Source: Tritrichomonas musculus
Taxonomy: Eukaryota; Parabasalia; Tritrichomonadida; Tritrichomonadidae
Assembly: GCA_039105265.1 (NCBI GenBank)
Contig: JAPFFF010000014.1
Coordinates: 1,488,001 to 1,552,000, forward strand
Length of the DNA stretch: 64,000 nucleotides
Reading direction: 5' to 3'
Below, piece after piece: positions 50,573 through 61,060 of this stretch (within the stretch, counting starts at the first letter, position 1; each line of letters begins with the position of its first letter). Under the pieces are notes generated by a model that worked only from the letters and a program-made list of their open reading frames with translations, was not told the origin of the DNA and made no database searches. A program made the translations under genes and the position numbers.

Positions 50573-53500
50573 TTAAAATATGATTGTAAAAGGACGCAAA
50601 ATAATTGAGACAGCTGCTCCAATTAATTCAAAAAATGATACTCTTTCTATTCTTATCTGTTCCCATTTACCATATTTTTTAGATCCATCTGGAAGAGTTA
50701 TAATTTTTCGAGTTTCAATTCTCCTTTCAAGAAATGATATTCGCACTGCGTTTGTCTCAGAAGAATAACTAGATAATTTATCATTTGCATTATTGAAAAT
50801 TTGATTAATTTTTTGATGCAAGTCATTTTTATTTGAAACAATGGTTCGATCAGAATTAAAATTATTAATTAAATAAGGATTTTTTTGTTTCAGCCTTTCA
50901 ATAATTTCAATGTTTATCTCATTTTCTTTTGTAAGATCATCACAAATGCTATCAATGATTTTACTTTTTATAGATTGAATGTAATCTGATATTAAATTTT
51001 GGCAATGCACATTAACATCGGTTATTTTTTTAAAGTTATCTAAATAGAATGTTTTATTAGTCAGATTCTCCTCCAATTGTTTTAAAACTTCTTCTTCAAT
51101 GAGCATATATTCATTGATGATTTGATTTGAATATGATTGGCTGATTTGTGATTTCAAATTGTTTTCTTCTTTGAGTTGTTCAATCATTATTTTTTCATTA
51201 TTAATGTGCATTTCAATAGCCTCATTCAAAAATTTATTTTTTTCTGATGTGATGCTCTCAATTGTTTGATTTGGTAATAAAAACATATTTTGGTCGTTCT
51301 TGAAACTAATCAATTTGTTTTTAAATGTTTTGATTTGTTTATTGATAAATTTTTTAATTTTCGTTTGATCGAAATTAAAATTATTTTCATTTTCTAATTT
51401 TTTTATTGTTTGATTTAAAATTTCAGAAGTGAGGTGATAAGCTTTTTTCTCAATTTTCACATTAAATTTTTTAATTAGTTCCTTTTTATATTTAATTAAA
51501 TCGTCATGTTTTTCATCAATTTTGTGTGATATCGTTAAACGCAATAATTCAATATAACTCATAACTTTGGGATGATCTTGAACTACTTTCAAATCTCTTT
51601 TAATATTTTCATCGCCAATTTGAATAAATTTTTCTTTTATTTCAGTTATATTGACACCAAAATTAAAATTTATACGATGCTCTTCGTATTCTTGATCAAT
51701 CATTTGACACACTTTTTTTAAAATTTCATTATAAGATTTAATTGAAAAAGTTTCAAAAGATCTTTCATGTTCTGATTTTATCAGCAATTTAATCTTCTCT
51801 TCAAAAGATGAATCATTAAAATGCTGAATAATGTAATTGAATAAATTAATTGATTGTTCAGCACTTCGAACAAATTTGCTTTCTGCTGCATTCTCAATTG
51901 AACGGACGATATCTTTAACAAAATATTGAAAAACTTCATAAAACCAACCTTTGTCATAAAATTGTTGTAATCCTTCCAATATTGGATAAAATTCGTATTT
52001 AATTCCATAATCATTTAACTTTTTTGCTCCAATCCATTCTTTCTTCATTTTGTCCTGGAAATCTGGAATTAGTGAAGTGATATTATTTTTGTTTTTCGAA
52101 TTACAAAATGAATTATATCTATTGAAAATGATATTCAATTTCAAAGCACCATTTGAATCATCACTATTTGAATATGTTGTAAGTTTCGACACTTTAACTC
52201 TGTCTATGAAGTTATTAATTTCTTGAACATTCGCATTTGACTCCGAAAGGAGAATGAAAATAGAAGATAAGCACAAGAAAGGCGTGCACATTTCAATAAA
52301 TGCTTTATTGTTTCTCTCAAGATCATCTCCATGCATGATTCCGTCATAGCCTTCAATATCGAAGAAATAAATCAATGGCGTCAAAAGTTCACTTCCATTA
52401 AAATATATATTTTCCCTCATTGATATGTTGAAACGTTGATATAAATAGTTAATATCATATGGACCATCAATATAGACACCTTTTGTTGTTTCTTTGTTTC
52501 CATTCCCTACAACGTATCCCAAATTTCCAGAGATTCCGCTGTTTATTGTTGTCTTTCCTTGTTGATATCTTCCGAGACATGATATAAAAATAATTGGTCT
52601 CGAGCCAGCACGTTTTAAAACATCTTCAAAAACGTCATTTTTATATTCAACTTTTAATTCATCATTGACTTCTTTTATAAATGATATTTGCTTTGGATAT
52701 CGTGAACGCATATTGACTTTAAAATGATTGTTTATATTTTGAATGATTTGATTGTTTTCTGTAATGAAATTTAACAAATCTTCTTCTGGAATTATTCCAT
52801 CGTTGAAATAAGGCTCTCCAATTTGAGAATATAAATAGTTCGCATTGAAATAATTAATAGATTCATTTGATTTGTATGGATATGATAAATAATGAAACAA
52901 TGATGAATACTGAATGATGATTGATTTTTCATCCAAAAAATTAAAAAAATCATCATCAAAATAAATCGGAGCGCCAATTTTTTGTAAGCATGAAATTAAA
53001 TAGGTACAGTTAATTTGTTGCACTGCTGAAATATTGAATTCTTTTGGATAAAAATGATTGATGATATTATAAATTGTGCTTCCGTTTCCCCATGATTCAG
53101 TAAAATTCAAGCATGATTTGTCAGTGAATCGGTTTACCCACTTTAAAAGACCTGATTTGCCTCTGATTCCATTGAAATAAGTGTTATCAATTGTTTGATT
53201 TGAAATGATGTTCCAAACGATTTTGAGCAAATCATTTGATTTTCGTTTTTGAATTATTGGTTTCATATTGAAATCGGGAATTTGAATTTCTTTTAGTTCC
53301 AGGTAATCAATAACGCTTTTAAAATTGGTTGTTTTACTTCCTTTTGTATTCATACTTATATCAAAAAAATCATTAATCGTATCGCCCCAAAAAACTTCTG
53401 AAAATGAATTGAAATTTGGTATTTCAGCCAAGTCTTCTAATGTTCCAATAGAAATATCTTTCATTTTTAGGAAATTATTAATCCATTTGGTGAAAACTCG

Positions 53501-53584
53501 TGATTGAATCAATTCTTGCTTTTGCTTGAATGAATCAGATTTGAAATTAAATAAGCATATCAGGAAACCCAGGTAAATACACAT
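50573..53584 (-). CDS. Tandem calponin-homology domains fused to a GBP/RHD3-like GTPase
   Basis: 1003 residues. Residues about 20-125 form a first CH domain (QSRVFTKWINNFLKM at its start, then LLKIVWNIISN) and about 140-250 a second (LLKWVNRFT, NFTESWGNGSTIYNIINHFYP, FLDEKSIIIQYSSLFHYL). Together they are an actinin/filamin-type actin-binding unit. The GTPase follows: G1 GRYQQGKT at 338-345, then a TTKGVY segment, and G3 DIEGYDG at 409-415, as in guanylate-binding/atlastin-type dynamin-family GTPases. After it come some 450 residues of helices and coiled coil. The protein ends in SFFELIGAAVSIILRPFTIIF, a hydrophobic tail that could anchor in a membrane. Expected role: a GTP-dependent membrane-to-actin link (inference). 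G4 is not obvious. Confidence 0.75.
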   Translation of the reverse strand: MCIYLGFLICLFNFKSDSFKQKQELIQSRVFTKWINNFLKMKDISIGTLEDLAEIPNFNSFSEVFWGDTINDFFDISMNTKGSKTTNFKSVIDYLELKEIQIPDFNMKPIIQKRKSNDLLKIVWNIISNQTIDNTYFNGIRGKSGLLKWVNRFTDKSCLNFTESWGNGSTIYNIINHFYPKEFNISAVQQINCTYLISCLQKIGAPIYFDDDFFNFLDEKSIIIQYSSLFHYLSYPYKSNESINYFNANYLYSQIGEPYFNDGIIPEEDLLNFITENNQIIQNINNHFKVNMRSRYPKQISFIKEVNDELKVEYKNDVFEDVLKRAGSRPIIFISCLGRYQQGKTTINSGISGNLGYVVGNGNKETTKGVYIDGPYDINYLYQRFNISMRENIYFNGSELLTPLIYFFDIEGYDGIMHGDDLERNNKAFIEMCTPFLCLSSIFILLSESNANVQEINNFIDRVKVSKLTTYSNSDDSNGALKLNIIFNRYNSFCNSKNKNNITSLIPDFQDKMKKEWIGAKKLNDYGIKYEFYPILEGLQQFYDKGWFYEVFQYFVKDIVRSIENAAESKFVRSAEQSINLFNYIIQHFNDSSFEEKIKLLIKSEHERSFETFSIKSYNEILKKVCQMIDQEYEEHRINFNFGVNITEIKEKFIQIGDENIKRDLKVVQDHPKVMSYIELLRLTISHKIDEKHDDLIKYKKELIKKFNVKIEKKAYHLTSEILNQTIKKLENENNFNFDQTKIKKFINKQIKTFKNKLISFKNDQNMFLLPNQTIESITSEKNKFLNEAIEMHINNEKIMIEQLKEENNLKSQISQSYSNQIINEYMLIEEEVLKQLEENLTNKTFYLDNFKKITDVNVHCQNLISDYIQSIKSKIIDSICDDLTKENEINIEIIERLKQKNPYLINNFNSDRTIVSNKNDLHQKINQIFNNANDKLSSYSSETNAVRISFLERRIETRKIITLPDGSKKYGKWEQIRIERVSFFELIGAAVSIILRPFTIIF

Positions 53585-54856
53585 TAAGAAATTAATAATT
53601 TAGCCGTACGATACAACTTTTTGAATATGGTTTGTAATGAAATTGTTTTATAATTTTTTTCTTCATTTATCTTTATTTATTTGCCAAGATTATGATTTTT
53701 TATTATCTAAACTGGGACCGAAAAGTCAGACCACTATTTGAATATGATTTGAATACTTTACTTGATCGTTAAAATTTTTTATATCTCAATTTTTGATCGT
53801 TACATCGCGTTTGCATTCAAAAAATGGTCTGAGTTTTAATTTCCTTCAATTTATAAATTTTCAATATTTAAAAAATATAATTTTGTTAAAATATCTTTTA
53901 TTAAAGAAAATTATTTGCTGAGATATTTAGCTAATGGCTAATAAAACATGCGGTGTAAAATGGCGTTTCTGATTTTGTCTGAGGAAGTTTGTTGAGTAAG
54001 ATAAGAATAAGATATGCTAAAAAAGGAGCAGTAGAAATGACTTATAACGTAAAGAAGTATTATTTAATAAAGATTGTGATGTATATAGTGCTGTTGATTA
54101 TGTCTGAGGAAGTTTGTAAGGCGTGATGAGAAATAATTTTGGAAATATAAAAAGTTGTAGAAATGAGTTACAATATGAAGAACTTTTGTTTAATAAAACG
54201 TGTGGTGTAAAATAGCGCTTCTGATTTTAGCTTAATGAAGTTTATTGAGTAAGATAAGAAGTAGTAAAAAAGAGTTATATACTAAAGAAGTATTATTTAA
54301 TAAAGATTGTGATGTATATATTGCTGTTGAAAGTTTGAAAGAGCTAAAGAAGGTTGGTAAGATCTTCTGAGGATCTTAATTTTTGATAAAGTTTCAATAC
54401 TCAAATTAATTTGTTAAATATCTTATTTTAATTTAAAATAAAAAAATTGTTTTTATTTTTATCTATAAATTTTAGATATATGGAAATATTATAATCCATT
54501 TTTAATTATAAATAGTTTTAAAATAATGTGATAAATATATTTTTTTAAAAAATATTTTTCTGATTATATTTGGCTTTTTAAGAAAATTGAAAAAAAAAGT
54601 TATAAAATTTTAATTTGAAATAAAATATTGTTATGCCAAAATAATTGAATGAAAAAAAGTGGTCTGGTTTTTAATTTCAAGTTTATAAGATAAATTAAAT
54701 AACTTTTCAATTTAAACAAAAATATAATTATTTGATTCATGAAAGAAAAGATTATTGATAAAACAAAAATTTTTGTTAACTTATTTTTACGATAACGTAC
54801 ATTTTCTGGGTTAAAAAAAAAAATTGAATATATAAAATCTTTTTTCAATAGGTTTT
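53585..54856. other. Divergent intergenic region with tandem repeats and mariner-like end
   Basis: It lies between the CH-GTPase (minus) and the carboxypeptidase (plus). GGACCGAAAAGTCAGACCAC at 53722-53741 looks like a Tc1/mariner-type terminus. Related GGTCTG motifs followed by TTTTAATTTC occur at 53828-53845 and 54661-54677, but no complete element with matching ends could be defined. The tandem repeat is listed separately. Confidence 0.45.
53939..54360 (+). repeat. Tandem repeat, 126-bp period, about 3.5 units
   Basis: Units begin TAATAAA at 53939, 54065, 54191 and 54298. Units 1 and 3 share AAAACRTGYGGTGTAAAAT, units 2 and 4 share AAAGATTGTGATGTATATA, so the array is a repeated two-unit block. 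GTCTGAGGAAGTTTGT and GTAGAAATGA recur within. No open frame across units. Confidence 0.75.
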
Positions 54857-56515
54857 ATGAAATTTTTTCAAATGGATTCTAACGATTCGATGGATGAATC
54901 AATGGGCGAAACGCCCTGTATTCAAACAGAGCCATTACGTAGTCATGTTCATATAGTGCATAATGGTTTGCCACCTAAAACCCATTCAACTTTTGCAATA
55001 GTCAATAAGAAACCAAAGTTTCCTTCAGATCTATGGGAAAGTGGTACACTTATTTATTCTCTTCGTGATCCTGAATTACCCCCTACAGAAATTACAAATA
55101 AAAATGACAGAATATTACGATTTGATTCACGTTTTGAATCAGGAAATCTTTTAAAAGCTTATCATCTTACAGGTGATTCATATCATTTACTGCTCGAACA
55201 AGATGCGAATAAATCTGGAAGTTGCCAATGGTTTTATTTTCAAATTAAAAATATTAAAAAAGATATTAAATACACTTTTAATATATCTGGCTTTCATAAG
55301 TTCGGTGGTGTATTTACAAGCGGGGCAAAGGTTTTTATTTACAGTCAGCAAGGAGCTAAGCAAACTGGTATTTCTTGGGTGCGTGATGGATTCAATTATC
55401 AATTTGGAATAACCAAAAGAACAGAAAAATCAATAAGATGCACGCTTCAATTCCAAATTAAATTTAACTATAATAATGATACTGTTTATTTTGCATACGG
55501 GATTCCATACTCTTATTCATTCTTATTACAATCTATTGATAATTGGCAGAAAAAATGTGGCGCAATCTTTTCGCACGAAACTTTATGTCAAAGCTATGGT
55601 GGCAGAGATTGTCCCTTAATTACAATTACAAATCCATCCATTCCAGATACAAATAAGCAATATCTAATGTTCACAGCACGTTGCCATCCTGGTGAATCAA
55701 ATGGAAGTGTTATTTTACATGGACTAATTGATTTTTTCTTATCATCAAATCCATCCTCTGAATACCTGAGAAATCATTATATTATTAAAATAGTTCCAAT
55801 GATTTGCATCGATGGAGTAGTAGAAGGATTTTATCGTATTTGCTTATGTGGAAGTGATTTGAATCGGATGTGGTGTACACCTAATCCTAGTTTGCATCCT
55901 ATTGTTTATCATACAAAAGAACTTCTCAAAAAATACAATCCGACTGTTTATATTGACTTTCATGGCCATTCACGGTCAAATGGAACATTTGCATTTGGAT
56001 GTCCTAATAATGACGAAAATCATGATCGTGAAAAGATTTTACCCAAAATTATCAGTTATACATCATCAGCTTTTACATATGATAAATGCTGTTTTTCAAT
56101 TCCTCCATCCAGGCAAACTGCTAGTCGTTGTGTTGCCAAACTTGAAATGGGAATTCTTCAAAGTTTCACAATTGAAACTTCATTTGGCGGAATATGTAAT
56201 AGCAAAGTTTCATCGTTTTTATATGATGAAGGCATTTGGAGACAAATTGGAATGGATATTGGTGTTTCTATCTATAATTTATTAACTCCTGAATTTTCAA
56301 AAGTTAGAAGTTTAGTTGAAAGAGAACTCAAAATTGGAACTCCAGAACAAAAATCTCCAACAAAGGGAATTCTATCAACATCAACTGTCAAAATCACAAC
56401 CCCTGTCAAAAGAATAAGTACAAATAAATCAGTTCAAGTATTCCATAATAGGCCACCAATGCGACAGCAATTGAGCCAAAGGCTTGGCGGAACAATTCAA
56501 ATTTCTGTTTTTTAA
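54857..56515 (+). CDS. Cytosolic carboxypeptidase (CCP/AGBL type, M14 family)
   Basis: 552 residues. The CCP-specific N-terminal beta domain covers about residues 60-210, followed by the zinc carboxypeptidase fold. Zinc ligands are His277 and Glu280 in RCHPGESN and His369 in DFHGHSRSNG. DLNRMW at 334 provides the substrate-carboxylate-binding Arg, and Glu440 in IETSFGG is the catalytic base. IVPMICIDGVVEGFYRICL is a typical CCP block. These enzymes trim glutamate from tubulin tails and so tune axonemal and cytoskeletal microtubules; abundant microtubules in trichomonads make that likely here. The core is complete, with a Ser/Lys-rich C-terminal tail. A start at the second Met (54872) is also possible. 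The stop is TAAA. Confidence 0.9.
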   Translation: MKFFQMDSNDSMDESMGETPCIQTEPLRSHVHIVHNGLPPKTHSTFAIVNKKPKFPSDLWESGTLIYSLRDPELPPTEITNKNDRILRFDSRFESGNLLKAYHLTGDSYHLLLEQDANKSGSCQWFYFQIKNIKKDIKYTFNISGFHKFGGVFTSGAKVFIYSQQGAKQTGISWVRDGFNYQFGITKRTEKSIRCTLQFQIKFNYNNDTVYFAYGIPYSYSFLLQSIDNWQKKCGAIFSHETLCQSYGGRDCPLITITNPSIPDTNKQYLMFTARCHPGESNGSVILHGLIDFFLSSNPSSEYLRNHYIIKIVPMICIDGVVEGFYRICLCGSDLNRMWCTPNPSLHPIVYHTKELLKKYNPTVYIDFHGHSRSNGTFAFGCPNNDENHDREKILPKIISYTSSAFTYDKCCFSIPPSRQTASRCVAKLEMGILQSFTIETSFGGICNSKVSSFLYDEGIWRQIGMDIGVSIYNLLTPEFSKVRSLVERELKIGTPEQKSPTKGILSTSTVKITTPVKRISTNKSVQVFHNRPPMRQQLSQRLGGTIQISVF

Positions 56516-56806
56516 ATTTTTGTTATGTTTTTTCATATTATCTTTGTTTTTATTATTTCGCTATATTATCGCAATTTGAATAAATTTTAGAAATAATATC
56601 AAGCTATTTATCCACAAAGCTCATATTAAAAGAATTTATATTAAAAACAAAAAATCATATCAATAACAAATGTAAAATATAATCACTTTTAATATCAATT
56701 GCACACTTGTCTCTTGATAAAACTAATGAAAAAACTTAGATAATCTTGCATTTCATTTGAAAAATTTAAAATTTTAAATTCGTTATTAAACGTACACAGA
56801 ATTTTT

Positions 56807-59173
56807 ATGGATTCCGAATGTTTTAGCTGTTCAGACTTTTCATTACTTTCTGAAGACGAAAACTCAAAGAAAATTTATAAACTTAAGCAAAAAAATCAGA
56901 AACTTAACATATTAAATCAAGATTTGATATCAAAAAATAAAATACTTAATGAGCAAATTGAACGAGCACTGAAGATGAATTCAAACATCGAAGAAACATT
57001 TCAAAAACATAACGAGACTGTCAAAGAGTTAATTTCAGTTAAAGCAGAAAAAGATGACTTAGAAAATAGACTACGACTTAGTCTGTTAGCAAATGATGAA
57101 TTGAAAATTCACATTCGGAAAATTTGCAATGAGAATTCGGTAAGTATTAATCAAGATAACTTAAGTCCAATTAAAGGTCAAAACTCGCAAATTGATTTTT
57201 TAAAAAAGCAAATCGTTGCGCTTGAAAAGCATAATAGCGAACTAAGTGAACAAATTATTGAAATCGCACAGTCGCAAGAAAGATCCAATAATAATACTCA
57301 AATTCCAAAACAATCATCAGAAACTTTTGACAATATTCTATTATCGCCTACACAAAACCAACGAAGTATAATAGAAAATGAAGAAATAAGTTCTAACATT
57401 TCATTAAGAAACGAACGAGATAAAATGATGAATCTTTTAAATAGGCAAAATGATTTAACGACAAATCTTGAACTTAAATTAAAAAAAGCAAATGAAGAAA
57501 TTGAGGAACTAAGGGAGAAAAATAGAAATTTGACAAAAGATGTTATGAAGAAAGGCCAGATATCTGATTCTAATGAATTGACAATACCAGATTCTGTTTT
57601 TTCAAGTGCTGAGTTTCCGCTTGACCTTGAAAATATGGTATCGGGAATATATAAAAATCCAAATCTTTCGATTACAACGAAAATCAGGCAAATTATATCT
57701 GTTGTTACTCATTACTTTAAATCAAAATATGAGCAAATTGAACGTGATTTAAAAGAAAGTAAAGATAATACATATAAATTAACAGAAAAAACAAATTCTC
57801 TAATTGATTTTCTTCATAGAATATTTCCAAGTTCTAATATTAATTACAATGCTTTACTTGACGATGAATCTGCAAGAAACTCTTTAAAAGATTCTATTGA
57901 TAAGTTAAAAAACGATTTAATAACTGCACAACAAGAAAAAGAACAGTTAGAGCATCAATATGAAGATATTGCCAAACAGATGAAGACAAACTCATATCAA
58001 GAATTGACAAATTCTATCGCAAATCTCCAAATGGAGCATAAAGAGTTCAAACAATTTAAAAAAGACACAAAATCAAAAGAAGAAGAATTTACCAAAACTA
58101 TCAAAGAACTTGAAACTGCTAATCAAATTTTGGAAGACAATATTGGAAGGCAAAAATCAAAAACAAAATCATTAAAAATTGATTTTGAAAACCAGATGAA
58201 ACGTACTATTGAAGAAAACCAGCAAGAAATTCAAAAATTGAAAAATGATAATGCAAATGAAATAGCAAGAATTAAATCAGAAACAGAAAACTCAATAAAT
58301 AATCTCAATCAAAAGCATACAAACCAAATTGATGAATTAAATAACAAATTGCAGGCCAAAACCCAAGAGATTGATGAATTAAAACAACAAAATAATTCAA
58401 TGAAAAACGAACTTAGTGAAATGACCAAATTAAACAACGATCAATTGAATGGATTTAATACCCAAAAAGACGCTCTTTCACAAGAATTAGAAAAATGCAA
58501 ATATGTGATCAAACAGCTTCGACTTCGGAAAGAAAAAAGAGAGAAAGAAATCGACTTTTTGAAACAACAAAATTCAGATAATGAAAAAGAAATCAGAGAC
58601 AAATTAAAGAACCAAAAAAATGAAATTCAAATCAGAATTGAACAAATTCAGCAATTGCGTTCAAAAGAAGCCAAAGAATACTCACAAACAATATCAAATC
58701 TTAAAATTGAAATAGAACAATTGATCAAAGAAAGAAACGAATTATTAGCAAAAAATACTAATTTGTCAATTAATTTGCAAAAATTGGAAACTAAGTTCAA
58801 TGCTTTAACAGCTGATCGTGAAAGAGAAAGAAGAGAATTTGACTCTAAAATGACGGCTCAAAGAAATGCTTGTCAATCTGAAATTACTACAAAAACTAAC
58901 GAATTAAAAAGTGAATTTATTGAATTGAAAAATCAACTCTATCAGAGCTTCATTAAGCAATTGGGCCCTTTATTGAATTTCGGGTCCAGCTTGAATGAAA
59001 GCAACATGAATTCTTTGATTTTGGAAGTTCGTAAAAAAATTGAAACAAATTTGGCTCGTGAAGCCAAAATTCGTGAAATTCTAAAGATAAACGCTTTCGA
59101 GTCAATTGAAGAAGCTCTTGCTAACCGAATAAATCATTCATCAAAAAGAAAGAGGACGCGTATTGAATTATAA
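56807..59173 (+). CDS. Large coiled-coil protein, paralogue-like to the one at 20821-22908
   Basis: 788 residues with a short Ser/acidic head (SDFSLLSEDENS) and coiled coil to near the end. Two non-heptad islands occur: residues about 265-370 (PLDLENMVSGIYKNPNLSIT to NYNALLDDESARNS) and 715-780 (YQSFIKQLGPLLNFGSSLNE to NAFESIEEALANRINH). The end is basic (SKRKRTRIEL). The first island resembles one in the 20821-22908 protein. No catalytic domain, signal or membrane segment. A structural or tethering role is inferred only from shape. It ends 60 bp from the convergent C2 gene. Confidence 0.8.
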   Translation: MDSECFSCSDFSLLSEDENSKKIYKLKQKNQKLNILNQDLISKNKILNEQIERALKMNSNIEETFQKHNETVKELISVKAEKDDLENRLRLSLLANDELKIHIRKICNENSVSINQDNLSPIKGQNSQIDFLKKQIVALEKHNSELSEQIIEIAQSQERSNNNTQIPKQSSETFDNILLSPTQNQRSIIENEEISSNISLRNERDKMMNLLNRQNDLTTNLELKLKKANEEIEELREKNRNLTKDVMKKGQISDSNELTIPDSVFSSAEFPLDLENMVSGIYKNPNLSITTKIRQIISVVTHYFKSKYEQIERDLKESKDNTYKLTEKTNSLIDFLHRIFPSSNINYNALLDDESARNSLKDSIDKLKNDLITAQQEKEQLEHQYEDIAKQMKTNSYQELTNSIANLQMEHKEFKQFKKDTKSKEEEFTKTIKELETANQILEDNIGRQKSKTKSLKIDFENQMKRTIEENQQEIQKLKNDNANEIARIKSETENSINNLNQKHTNQIDELNNKLQAKTQEIDELKQQNNSMKNELSEMTKLNNDQLNGFNTQKDALSQELEKCKYVIKQLRLRKEKREKEIDFLKQQNSDNEKEIRDKLKNQKNEIQIRIEQIQQLRSKEAKEYSQTISNLKIEIEQLIKERNELLAKNTNLSINLQKLETKFNALTADRERERREFDSKMTAQRNACQSEITTKTNELKSEFIELKNQLYQSFIKQLGPLLNFGSSLNESNMNSLILEVRKKIETNLAREAKIREILKINAFESIEEALANRINHSSKRKRTRIEL

Positions 59174-59233
59174 TTATTTGTTTTATAGATGTTTTTATAT
59201 AAAATTGTTATGTTATTCACAAAAAAATATTTT

Positions 59234-60241
59234 TTATTCATTGCTGAGGTTGGGATATTGTGGTATGGAAGGGTAATAAATGGGTGCTTCTTGATCATTC
59301 AACAAACTCTGGTGAATGATCTGATGATTATTTGGCTTTGGATAATTAAATGTTGACAGCTGACTTGAACTACTAAAATTCTTTCTTTGATAGTCAGAAG
59401 TAACTTTTTGTTGTGATAATTGTTTCTGAACGTCATTTAATTGCTGTTGTTCAGGAATCGATGATTCACTTTTCTGGTTTGGTTTTGAGACAATCTGAAT
59501 ATTCTCCTGTTGACTTTGATTAACTACATTCTGTTCTATTCTGTATGGACTCACTGGATACGGTGCATCATTATTCAACTGGTACGGCTGTGTCATCAAT
59601 TGAATGTTGGGCTGTGAATTTGAATTCTGTGGCATGAAGTAATAAGGCAGTTGATCTTGGCTAAATGCTTCTTGATGAGGAGGGCAGTATGGATTGTTTC
59701 TTGATCTGTCTGGTGGTATCACAATGCAGTTTGACTGAGGAGAAATAACATAAACAACTGGCGGATTGGCAGCAACTTCTGCATTTTCTGTCAACCTTGG
59801 CCTTTCCCATGAGGGAATCACTTTCATTGTTGAGAATGGAGCCATGAATGGCTGAACATTTCTATGATCAACATGAATATCAAGGAGAATCATTGCCTCT
59901 TCGTTTCCTTTCCCTTGTTTTGATATTGGGAACCATTCTCTCACAACATAGTTTGTTGGAAACCAGTCAAGTGGAAGAACAAGTCTTCCGAGAAGGTCAT
60001 CTGAGATGAGCATCCTGTTTCTTTTGAAATCAAAATAGAGATAATTATCTGATTGATACTCAATTTTAAAACTAATTTGCTTTTCACAGACAAGAACATT
60101 TCCTTTTTTATTTGTTGTGATTTTCAACTTGATCATTTTGTTTTGAGTATCACTTGTGTGAACAAATGTATACAAATAGTTTATCGATGACCTTCTTTCT
60201 TTTGTCATGAGTTCAACTATTCTTATATTGAGAACCGGCAT
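59234..60241 (-). CDS. C2-domain protein with Pro/Gln-rich tail
   Basis: 335 residues. The first 125 read as a C2-type beta sandwich: LNIRIVELM opens strand 1, NYLYTFVHTSD and MIKLKITTNKKG follow, then YLYFDFKRNRMLISDDLLGR and WFPISKQGKGNEEAMILLDI. The Asp residues that bind calcium in classical C2 domains are only partly present, so calcium-independent lipid or protein binding is possible. The remaining 200 residues are Pro/Gln/Asn/Ser-rich, apparently disordered. Trichomonads encode many C2 proteins of this layout, but a specific role is unknown. The ATG at 60241 opens the first strand (MPVLNIRIVE) and is convincing. Confidence 0.7.
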   Translation of the reverse strand: MPVLNIRIVELMTKERRSSINYLYTFVHTSDTQNKMIKLKITTNKKGNVLVCEKQISFKIEYQSDNYLYFDFKRNRMLISDDLLGRLVLPLDWFPTNYVVREWFPISKQGKGNEEAMILLDIHVDHRNVQPFMAPFSTMKVIPSWERPRLTENAEVAANPPVVYVISPQSNCIVIPPDRSRNNPYCPPHQEAFSQDQLPYYFMPQNSNSQPNIQLMTQPYQLNNDAPYPVSPYRIEQNVVNQSQQENIQIVSKPNQKSESSIPEQQQLNDVQKQLSQQKVTSDYQRKNFSSSSQLSTFNYPKPNNHQIIHQSLLNDQEAPIYYPSIPQYPNLSNE

Positions 60242-61060
60242 TTTATTATCAGGTTAATCACTAAAATGAAATGAAATAAAATAAAATCTAATATAATTCC
60301 ATATAAAATAATAATAAAATTCTAAATTTTTCAATGATCTATCAAAAAAAAAACACCGAAATTCAATTTTCAATTGAAAAATTAAAATCCTCTGAAAATA
60401 ATAAATGATCACCGTACTTCTTTTTTTATATCTTGGATAATATTTTATAATAAAATATTATTAAAAAATGTATAGTTAATATACAAAAATGATATTTTCA
60501 TAGAATTGCAATAGTATTTATGTTCAAAGATAGTATCATTATCAATATTATAATATTGTATTATATCCAAAAAACGAATTATCATGAGAATATCAATTCA
60601 TTTATGAATTTTTATATATGGACCAGATTATTAGTATTATTATTTAATAATTTATATTTCATATTAATTTATAAATGAATTTAAGCGCTTTATTTTGAAA
60701 TTATGCTAAAAATCTTATTGATATCATACTTTATTTAAATATAAAGAGGTAAAAGTGAGAATCAATTCTTCAACTTTTTGTGAGAAACAAATGATTAAAA
60801 ACATCCAAAAAAGAGGTATAATAATTTATTTAAATAACAAAAAAAGACGCATTTTTTATATTTTTCCTAAAATTCTTACCGATATTTGTATAAAAATAAT
60901 GACCGAAATTTTATTTCTAGAATATAAATAATGATGATATACAAAAATTATATTTCATCACCAATCCATTACCAGAAATATCCAAACTTACCATTTTTTA
61001 TAAATTTTTGTGTACAAAATATTATTATTTTACAATTTCAAGACTATGAAATTAAATTAT
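60242..61060. other. 819-bp AT-rich intergenic region, nothing supported
   Basis: Upstream of the C2 gene and downstream of the BspA-like gene. Only low-complexity A/T DNA and short palindromic TAATATTA-type motifs are visible. Confidence 0.5.

Noticed and set aside
53722-54677. A complete Tc1/mariner-like element bounded by GGTCTG motifs
   Set aside because: The candidate ends match over too few bases, in mixed orientation, and no TA flanks or transposase could be fixed.
37145-56795. CGTAC motif just upstream of several start codons (37149, 53606, 54797, 56790) as a promoter element
   Set aside because: A rough expectation from base composition gives many such 5-mers per window, and copies also occur in coding DNA, so no enrichment can be claimed.
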